DNA of 15,900 nucleotides from NCBI GenBank assembly GCA_947085285.1, contig CAMTVZ010000254.1, forward strand, positions 1-15,900, read 5' to 3'. Under the pieces are notes generated by a model. The model was not told the DNA's origin. It saw only the letters and a list, made by a program, of their open reading frames with translations, and ran no database searches. The position numbers and the translations under genes were made by a program. This stretch comes from JASEGV01 sp947085285 (GTDB taxonomy: Bacteria > Bacteroidota > Ignavibacteria > UBA10030 > BY39). Positions 13,580 through 15,900 of this stretch are shown here, piece after piece (within the stretch, counting starts at the first letter, position 1; every line of letters starts with the position of its first letter).

Positions 13580-14965
13580 TCAATCATTTATGTCTCCTTT
13601 GTGTCCCCCCTTTCGCCCCTTTGTCGCCCCATTAGCGCCCCTTTCGCCCCTTTGGCGCCCTTTTAGAGTGTAGTATGTTCCCTTACCAGTTATACCAACT
13701 CGTTCAATAATTTTTTTATTCTCAAGTTCTTTTAAATCATCGGTAGCCTGCCTCTTCTTTAGGCCGTTAATTTCTTGATACTCCCTATTCGTAATTTTTC
13801 CTTTTTCTTTTACATACATTACTGCTTTTATTTGTCTTTCGTTTAATCCCATTTTTCTTAAGTTTTCTTCTGTATAAATATCTTTGTAAAATCTAACAGA
13901 AAGGCCGCCCATTTCTTCTTTAAACTCTGGCTCTGGTAGCCCTTGCTCTACACATAAAGAAGTCATTCTTTTTGTGCCGCTTCCCCATTTTTCAATAAGT
14001 CCAGCATAATAGAAAACCATAGCCAGAAGTTTATTTCTTGGTTTTGAGCCGTGCTCTATTTTGAGTTGTTCTATAGTAATGCCTTCGGGTAATCCGCCGG
14101 GATTCCACATCCATATTTTATCGTCATATATTTTTATTTGAATATCGGCAGTGTCCATATAATCTCTGTGAATTAAAGCATTGATAATTGCTTCTCGTAA
14201 AGCATCCAATGGATAATCCCATACATCTTCTCGTTCAAGTTTTTCTTTGATTTCAAATTTTACATTGAGATGTTTTTTAACAGCGTTAAAAAGCGTATCC
14301 AGTTGAACAAATAAATTTCCATTTGCTTCAACGGTATCGAGAATATCAATATCTGTTTTGAATCTTCCAACCCTTGCACCTGCACTGATAATAAACCTTT
14401 GAGGTTTTTTGCCAAAAAGCAAAACACCTGCATTTGTCAATTCCCCATTTTTAACAAGTTCAAGGTTCTCAAGTATTTTCAGATGATTATCTCCGGCTGA
14501 AATAGCAAGCCTTTTTGATGAAAGTTCAATAAACTTTTCAACTGCCTGCTTATCTATCTCATTCACACCAGCGCCAGAAGGCAGTGCATCCCAGCTTAAC
14601 CTTTGTTTTTTAAGAATAAGTTGGGCAAGATGCAACCCTTTAATTTCTTGAGTAGTTGAACCCATTCGTATATAAAACTTCCCGTCGTAAGATACAGGGA
14701 TTTCAGAAGATTCTACTTCCACGACAATTACACCTTTTTCATTGTGATAAACTTTTGAAGATATACCAAGATGATTTCTGATTTTATTTGGGATATCCTC
14801 TAAAAGCCGTTTAGCATTTTTAAGATTGGACACTTTACCTCTATCGTCTATGCCGATAAATAATTTTCCACCTTCGCCATTAGCAAAAGCAGCAATTGTT
14901 TTTAGATATTCATCTTTCCAGTTTTCTTTGTATTCGGTATTCTGATTTTCCATTTCAATTTTCAT
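13580..14965 (-). CDS. AlbA_2 (Schlafen-type) DNA-binding / HATPase-like regulator
   Basis: 461 residues, like the COG2865 group of putative transcriptional regulators. AlbA_2 domain about 10-118 (YKENWKDEYLKTIAAFANGE, GGKLFIGIDDRG, FYIRMGSTTQEI); HATPase-like domain with LREAIINALIHRDY (256-269) and WNPGGLPEG (287-295); GLIEKWGSGTKRM (322-334); winged helix about 370-433 (LNERQIKAVMYVKEKGKITN). Residues 436-461 are an extra G/R/K-rich tail produced by repeat DNA. The ATG at 14965 follows the preceding mini-gene's TAG by 1 nt; Met5 (14953) is an alternative start. Such genes commonly accompany type I restriction loci, in agreement with hsdS downstream. Its regulatory target is unknown. Confidence 0.85.
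   Translation of the reverse strand: MKIEMENQNTEYKENWKDEYLKTIAAFANGEGGKLFIGIDDRGKVSNLKNAKRLLEDIPNKIRNHLGISSKVYHNEKGVIVVEVESSEIPVSYDGKFYIRMGSTTQEIKGLHLAQLILKKQRLSWDALPSGAGVNEIDKQAVEKFIELSSKRLAISAGDNHLKILENLELVKNGELTNAGVLLFGKKPQRFIISAGARVGRFKTDIDILDTVEANGNLFVQLDTLFNAVKKHLNVKFEIKEKLEREDVWDYPLDALREAIINALIHRDYMDTADIQIKIYDDKIWMWNPGGLPEGITIEQLKIEHGSKPRNKLLAMVFYYAGLIEKWGSGTKRMTSLCVEQGLPEPEFKEEMGGLSVRFYKDIYTEENLRKMGLNERQIKAVMYVKEKGKITNREYQEINGLKKRQATDDLKELENKKIIERVGITGKGTYYTLKGRQRGERGANGATKGRKGGHKGDIND
13604..13664. repeat. CGCCCCTTT repeat encoding the AlbA_2 tail
   Basis: Units of 9-11 bp beginning CGCCCC, with the 13-mer CCCTTTCGCCCCT exact at 13608-13620 and 13639-13651, and again outside the gene at 13251-13263. 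On the coding strand it gives the GERGANGATKGRKGG tail. Because 11 is not a multiple of 3, gain or loss of one unit would change the tail frame. Confidence 0.7.
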
Positions 14966-14966
14966 C

Positions 14967-15055
14967 CTACAAAATCTTTTCTATTATCTTTTCTATAGTT
15001 TCATCAAGTTCTCTTGTAACATACCTGCTTCAATTTTTCCCCAGTCTTTCATCAT
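14967..15055 (-). pseudogene. Very small gene, apparently frameshifted, filling the GIY-YIG/AlbA_2 gap
   Basis: ATGATG overlaps the GIY-YIG stop (ATGA) and opens MMKDWGKIEAGMLQE; this frame soon stops (TAG, 14993-14995). The -1 frame continues as ELDETIEKIIEKIL and ends with TAG at 14967-14969, 1 nt before the AlbA_2 ATG. The total is 89 nt, one short of 30 codons: restoring one G in the GAGAAC at about residue 15 would give a 29-residue helical protein that fits the gap exactly. Alternatives are a programmed shift (no classical slippery heptamer seen), a sequencing error, or chance. No family recognised. Confidence 0.35.
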
Positions 15056-15681
15056 ATTCCCGACTCCTCAAAAATGTTTTTTGATTTGGTGGGAATGGTG
15101 ATTGGCTCGGGGTTTGGGGTTCGGGGTTCGAGAACCTCACCCCTCGGTGTACAATCACCATTCAGTTTTACCTCACCCCTCGGTGTACACTCACCGTTCA
15201 GTTTTGCCTCACCACTCGGTTTTGCCTTGCCGCTCGGTCGTTGGAGTGCCTCGCCTTCGAGTGCCTCGCCTTCGAGAACCTCGCCTTCGAGAACCTCGCC
15301 TTCGAGAACCTCAGGCTTCGGCTTCGGCTTCGGCTTCTCATGATGGCTGAGGGCATTGAGGTTCTCGAAATGCTCGAAATGCTCGAAGCCACCGCGAATA
15401 TCTCTATAAGCCATTGCTAATTTTGGCAGCAACTCAGGCTTTCCATTGATCAGTGCTTCTTTCTTTTTTCGGCTCCACCCTTGTACCTGTTTCTCCCTGT
15501 AAAATGCTTCATCTATTCTGCTATATTCTTCAAAATACACCAATTTTACAGGTAATCGTTTTTTGGTGTGGTTTGCACCTTCGCCGGCCTGATGCTGTGC
15601 CAATCGTAATTCCAAGTTATTGGTGCTACCGGTATAATAGCTGCCATCAGCGCATTCTAGTATGTACATATATCCTTTCAT
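15052..15681 (-). CDS. GIY-YIG domain protein with repeat-encoded C-terminal tail
   Basis: 209 residues. Residues 1-90 are a complete GIY-YIG domain of the small UPF0213/YhbQ-like type: YMYILECADGSYYTGST (4-20; Tyr6, Tyr16), Arg26, His30, and YREKQVQGWSRKKKEALI (61-78) with Glu63 as likely metal ligand. Families of this type usually end near residue 90-100. Here 110 more residues are low complexity: FEHFEHFENL, KPKPKPKP, EVLEGEVLEGEVLEGEALEG, then a 12-residue unit (KLNGECTPRGEV and KLNGDCTPRGEV) twice. AGGA precedes the ATG by about 8 nt. Its stop overlaps the mini-gene start. A DNA-structure nuclease role is possible; activity is unproven. Plus-strand ORFs across the tail are repeat artefacts. 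Confidence 0.85.
   Translation of the reverse strand: MKGYMYILECADGSYYTGSTNNLELRLAQHQAGEGANHTKKRLPVKLVYFEEYSRIDEAFYREKQVQGWSRKKKEALINGKPELLPKLAMAYRDIRGGFEHFEHFENLNALSHHEKPKPKPKPEVLEGEVLEGEVLEGEALEGEALQRPSGKAKPSGEAKLNGECTPRGEVKLNGDCTPRGEVLEPRTPNPEPITIPTKSKNIFEESGI
15135..15224. repeat. 36-bp tandem repeat (two and a half copies) in the GIY-YIG tail
   Basis: Copies at 15135-15170 and 15171-15206 differ at only three positions, followed by an 18-bp partial copy (15207-15224). 36 bp equals 12 codons, so the frame is kept. Confidence 0.85.
15244..15337. repeat. 15-bp and 6-bp tandem repeats in the GIY-YIG tail
   Basis: Four 15-bp units GAG(TG/AA)CCTCGCCTTC-type at 15244-15303, a partial fifth to 15312, then four GGCTTC units (15314-15337). 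These encode EVLEG/EALEG and KP repeats. All periods are multiples of 3. Confidence 0.85.
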
Positions 15682-15793
15682 ATGAACTTCCTTTTTGTTG
15701 TTATGTTAAAAGCATGTTTGGTAATTTCAGCACCGCTAACCTGATTTTGGCGCAATAAAAATGTGCGACCAGTCATCGCACTAAACGTTTGAT
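15682..15793. other. Spacer upstream of the GIY-YIG gene
   Basis: 112 bp with no gene. It contains the stem-loop at 15763-15781 and must hold any promoter of the GIY-YIG gene; I see no convincing boxes. Confidence 0.4.
15756..15781 (-). terminator. Possible intrinsic terminator for a gene entering from the right
   Basis: Read on the minus strand: GTGCGA, 7-nt loop, TCGCAC (15781 down to 15763), followed by ATTTTTA. It lies 12 bp after the stop of the frame that is open at the right edge. The stem is short (6 bp). Confidence 0.4.
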
Positions 15794-15900
15794 TTAAACT
15801 ATTTTTTTAGTCATCCTTGTTTTCCTTTTTTTCACGCAGCCGACTCTCATCGGAATGCCCTGATTACCTCTTTGATGGTACAACTCCTTGTCAGCAGAAC
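15794..15900 (-). CDS. Possible C-terminal end of a gene beyond the right edge
   Basis: One minus-strand frame is open from the edge to a TAA at 15794-15796. It reads about 35 residues, basic near the end (VGCVKKRKTRMTKKIV), and is followed at once by a terminator-like stem-loop, which is the main support. The family is not recognisable; the other two frames also have short openings, so chance is possible. Confidence 0.2.
   Translation of the reverse strand, partial: SADKELYHQRGNQGIPMRVGCVKKRKTRMTKKIV

Noticed and set aside
15120..15135. tRNA T-loop-like GGTTCGAG
   Set aside because: It is part of the GGGGTTC short repeat within the GIY-YIG tail; no acceptor stem or CCA context. No tRNA was found by eye elsewhere.
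15074..15392. Several other open frames on both strands over the GIY-YIG tail
   Set aside because: Tandem repeats without stop codons leave all frames open; only the frame joined to the GIY-YIG domain has a recognisable domain and start site.

Overview
The window looks like a chromosomal segment of a bacterium from the Bacteroidota/Chlorobiota (FCB) group, most likely an Ignavibacteria-type lineage. This is inferred from three things: an AT-rich genome, many start codons without a clear Shine-Dalgarno sequence, and the style of the dispersed palindromic intergenic repeats. No rRNA or other taxonomic marker is present, so the assignment is tentative.

Positions 1-6133 (minus strand) hold a tight seven-gene run, in transcription order: a HisA-fold protein that has lost its catalytic residues, a PfkB-family sugar/nucleoside kinase, dapB, dapA, dapD, an RmlD-like SDR, and serS (cut by the left edge). 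dapA, dapB and dapD give three consecutive steps of the succinylase route to meso-diaminopimelate and lysine. The HisA-like/kinase pair heading the run has no obvious place in that route and is one of the more interesting items.

Positions 6134-11060 (plus strand) hold clpS, a 265-bp spacer with a 15-unit 8-bp tandem repeat and a short leader ORF, alaS, a 306-bp spacer that appears to contain a complete 167-bp MITE-like element (16-bp terminal inverted repeats, 6-bp direct flanks), gmhA (phosphoheptose isomerase) and a YgjV-like membrane protein fused to a GNAT-like domain.

Positions 11061-15900 (minus strand) are an accessory region. In transcription order it has a possible gene end at the right edge, a GIY-YIG protein with a long repeat-encoded tail, a very small (apparently frameshifted) gene, an AlbA_2/HATPase-type regulator, a small ORF, a type I restriction specificity gene (hsdS) without hsdM or hsdR in view, a REP-associated tyrosine transposase (RAYT), and the broken 5' end of a second RAYT. 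The RAYT carries two REP-like hairpins inside its own reading frame. The recurring theme is small palindromes and in-frame tandem repeats that have invaded coding sequence (serS, RAYT, GIY-YIG tail, AlbA_2 tail) and translation start regions (alaS).

No complete new defence or metabolic system can be proven from this window. The best leads are the HisA-like/PfkB pair, the self-targeted-looking RAYT, the MITE-like element and the embedded mini-gene.
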